From Sandaracinus sp. (GTDB lineage Bacteria; Myxococcota_A; Polyangia; Polyangiales; Houyiibacteriaceae): DNA of 55,508 bases. Location of the stretch: NCBI GenBank assembly GCA_020633125.1, contig JACKEH010000025.1:1-55508 (forward strand), written 5' to 3'. The notes under the pieces were generated by a model. That model was not told the origin of the DNA and ran no database searches. It saw only the letters and a list, made by a program, of their open reading frames with translations. Below are positions 53,482-55,508 of the stretch, in pieces; position 1 is the first letter of the stretch, and each line of letters begins with the position of its first letter. A program made the position numbers and the translations under genes.

Positions 53482-55263
53482 ATGCGGGCTCGCGCGCTCT
53501 TCGTCGGCGCCTTCGTCGTTTTGACGGGCTGCGACGACGTCTACGACCTCGGGTCGAGTCCCGACGGTGCGGTGGACGCGGGGGTCGACGGCGGGGTCGA
53601 CGTAGGCTGCGTGGAGGGCTGTGGGCACTTCGTCGCGCCGCTCGCGTCGAACGGCGCGAGCGCACTCGAGCCGCTCGACGTGCTCGTGCTCGCGGGCGAG
53701 GACGCGACGGATTCGAGCTGGCCCGCGCGGGTGGGCTCGGCGCTTTCGGGGGCCTCGGTGGAGCGAGCCGTGCTCGGACCTTTCACGGACGCGACGCGTG
53801 GCAACCGCGGTCGTTGGACCGGCGCCGTGGCGGCGGCTTCCACGCTCGAGCTGGTCTTCGCCGCGCCGCTCGACGGGGACGCGCGGCTCGTCGAGAGCGG
53901 GGTGCGTGTCGCGGTCGTGGCGGGGGAGCTCGTGCTCGACGGAGCGGTCGTCGCCACGCTCGACGGGGGCGCTTGGTACCACGTGGTGGTCGTCTCGAAC
54001 GGCGCGACGGCGCGCGTCACCGTCAACGGCGCGTCGTCTTCGATGGCGGGGTTCACGCTCGGCGGCACGCTCGAGGTCGGCGACGACGACGTCGCGTTGG
54101 CGTGGTTGGCGATCGGCGACGCGGCGCTCGACGATGCCGCGGTTCGCGATCGTTTCGCGCGTCTGACGGGCGTTCGTGCGGCCGAGTCGGGCGGCGATCC
54201 GGTGCCCGTCGCGATGGAGCGGGGAAGCTCGGCGTTCACGGATCTCGTGCAGGGTGGGGCGCGACGCCTGCATCGGGTGGGCGCGCATTGGCCGCGGCTC
54301 GCGTGTCGGCCGGACGCCCCCGCCGAGAGTCTCGTGGGCGCCACGGTCTGCGGCTATTTCGCGGAGGGCGCGACCACGATCGTGTCGCCCTCGATCGACA
54401 CGTGGGCGCGAACGAACGTGTCGGTCGCGGCGGGGCAGAGTCCATCCACCGCGGTGCCGGGATTCGCCGTGGTCTCCGAAGGCGTCGGCGTTCACGAGCT
54501 GCGGCTCGCGTTCGGCGCGGAGGAAGAGCGTGTGCTCTCGTTCTTCGCGCGTTCGGTCGACGGAGGCGCGTTGGAGCTGGACCTCGGTTCGGCGCGCGCG
54601 CGTTTCGCGCTCGACGGGAGCACACCGACGATCGAAGGCACGCTCGAAGCGCACGACGAGGACTGGGGCGAGGGGTGGCGTCGCGTGTGGCTCGCGGCAG
54701 ACGCGACCGGGCTCGGCGACGTGACACTGCGGCTCGTGCGTGCCGGCGCGACGGACTTCGCGTTCGACGGTGCGCTTCTACACGTCGCGGGGGTGCAGCT
54801 CGAGTCGAACCGGCGTGACCCCACCTCGATCGGGCCGCGAGCTGCCGACGTGTTGGCGTATGCGACGGTCGGCAACGTGCCTTCGGTGCCCGCGGGGAGG
54901 CTCGAAGCCTCGGTGCTCGTCGCGGGCTGGCCGCGTCTTCACGACGGAACAGTCGTGCACTTCGCGCGCGCCGATCAGGTCGTGAACCTCTACTACAGCG
55001 TCACGGCGCAGGTGACCTTCGCCGCGACCGGGGACGGGTTCGTGTGGAACCTGCCGAGCGAACCGATTCGCGACGGACGCCGGATTCCCGTCGTCGCGAC
55101 GTGGGCCTCGGAGGGGCTCTCGCTCGACGTGCGCGGCGTGAGCGACACGCGGACCGCGGTGGGTGGCGTCGAGGCGGCGGCGCTCTTCGATCGTTTCTTC
55201 GTCGGGGTCGGCGGCCCCTCGGGCGAGCTCGTCGGTTTGGTGTCCGACGTATCGATTCGCTGA
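53482..55263 (+). CDS. LamG/concanavalin-like surface lipoprotein
   Basis: 593 residues. The ATG at 53482 (or 53470) begins a leader ending FVVLTGC followed by DD, so a lipoprotein. A short Asp/Gly/Val linker (DAGVDGGVDVG) precedes repeated beta domains: one with VRVAVVAGELVLDGAVVATL and YHVVVVSNGATARVTVNG, which is the LamG strand pattern, one around 300-440, and a last one with WPRLHDGTVVHFARADQVVN and VGVGGPSGELVGLVSDVSIR. It is likely a carbohydrate-binding or structural surface protein. No catalytic motif. Confidence 0.8.
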   Translation: MRARALFVGAFVVLTGCDDVYDLGSSPDGAVDAGVDGGVDVGCVEGCGHFVAPLASNGASALEPLDVLVLAGEDATDSSWPARVGSALSGASVERAVLGPFTDATRGNRGRWTGAVAAASTLELVFAAPLDGDARLVESGVRVAVVAGELVLDGAVVATLDGGAWYHVVVVSNGATARVTVNGASSSMAGFTLGGTLEVGDDDVALAWLAIGDAALDDAAVRDRFARLTGVRAAESGGDPVPVAMERGSSAFTDLVQGGARRLHRVGAHWPRLACRPDAPAESLVGATVCGYFAEGATTIVSPSIDTWARTNVSVAAGQSPSTAVPGFAVVSEGVGVHELRLAFGAEEERVLSFFARSVDGGALELDLGSARARFALDGSTPTIEGTLEAHDEDWGEGWRRVWLAADATGLGDVTLRLVRAGATDFAFDGALLHVAGVQLESNRRDPTSIGPRAADVLAYATVGNVPSVPAGRLEASVLVAGWPRLHDGTVVHFARADQVVNLYYSVTAQVTFAATGDGFVWNLPSEPIRDGRRIPVVATWASEGLSLDVRGVSDTRTAVGGVEAAALFDRFFVGVGGPSGELVGLVSDVSIR

Positions 55264-55508
55264 AAGCGCCCAACACCGGATCGTCGCCGGTTGCATGTCG
55301 GATTGCCTTCTTCTTTCGGAGGTTTGCGTTTTCGTGACGCTCCGCCGGAGCCGATGGGCGATGCGCGGCCGAGATCCGTGGACCTCTCGTGTCCATCGGG
55401 CAAGTGTTGGAATTGGTTGGGTTGTTCGTGGGACTGGTCCACGGCGTACCAGCAACTCCGGGCACTTCGTGCGCACGTGAAATGCGTCCTGACGCAACGT
55501 CGGGACGG
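55264..55508. other. 3' end of window, no gene seen
   Basis: 245 bp after the LamG-like gene. Short frames on both strands lack protein-like composition, and no terminator with a clear T-tract is seen. Confidence 0.5.

Overview
The window looks like chromosomal DNA of a large-genome myxobacterium-type organism (Myxococcota, most like Sandaracinaceae/Polyangia). The signs are very high GC with strong third-position GC, many secreted lipoproteins whose lipobox Cys is followed by an acidic run (three have the same Cys-Gly-Asp-Asp-Asp start), MopE-type calcium-binding repeats, a MYXO-CTERM-like sorting tail, several PknB-type kinases, and TPR/PEGA proteins. I place the organism by family recognition only; no search was run.

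Layout. 0.2-4.7 kb: a translationally coupled ECF sigma factor / membrane regulator / secreted protein set, a small FlbD-like protein, and two unknowns. 5.0-5.2 kb: a clean tRNA-Gly(GCC) with its own promoter and terminator, followed by a repeat pair and the catalytic half of a tyrosine recombinase, which looks like a tRNA-linked island edge. About 5.9-21.1 kb: a 15-kb block with no intact gene, in which recognisable proteins (SWIM-ATP DNA ligase, WGR domain, Ser/Thr kinase, ABC-type solute-binding lipoprotein) change frame every 50-100 bp. Its right border is a 0.3-kb imperfect direct repeat that looks like an uncollapsed overlap between noisy and clean sequence. I think local sequence error or misassembly explains this better than a pseudogene graveyard.

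21.6-29.4 kb: a MopE-repeat lipoprotein, an apparently permuted DHH protein, and an overlapping pair of an LVIVD lipoprotein and a propeller plus MauG-like di-heme protein. 29.4-34.0 kb: a TPR protein, then a kinase, a lipoprotein and a GalE-like epimerase, all broken by single-base indels. 34.0-37.9 kb: a four-gene overlapping minus-strand operon (DUF4266 lipoprotein, CX4CH lipoprotein, CxxCH/MYXO-CTERM plus DUF3570 protein, outer-surface protein). It diverges from a four-gene operon at 38.0-42.6 kb of secreted heme-motif lipoproteins and a Tat-exported DUF1501/1552-like protein. 42.7-45.5 kb: a kinase, a lipoprotein and a PEGA/TPR protein in one operon. 45.5-50.0 kb: an FG-GAP-like repeat lipoprotein and a tri-heme DUF1111-type oxidoreductase. 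50.1-51.8 kb: a divergent LysR/pirin pair around a perfect 37-bp nested dyad; the pirin carries a Tat-lipoprotein signal. 51.8-55.3 kb: a membrane protein, a fatty-acid-hydroxylase-superfamily enzyme and a LamG-like lipoprotein.

Overall theme: envelope redox and surface display. Six genes between 27 and 50 kb encode CxxCH or CX4CH sites, and most of the rest are exported lipoproteins or regulators. The best candidates for unrecognised biology are the DUF4266/CX4CH/DUF3570 operon with its divergent heme-lipoprotein partner, the permuted DHH protein, and the exported pirin with its dyad operator.
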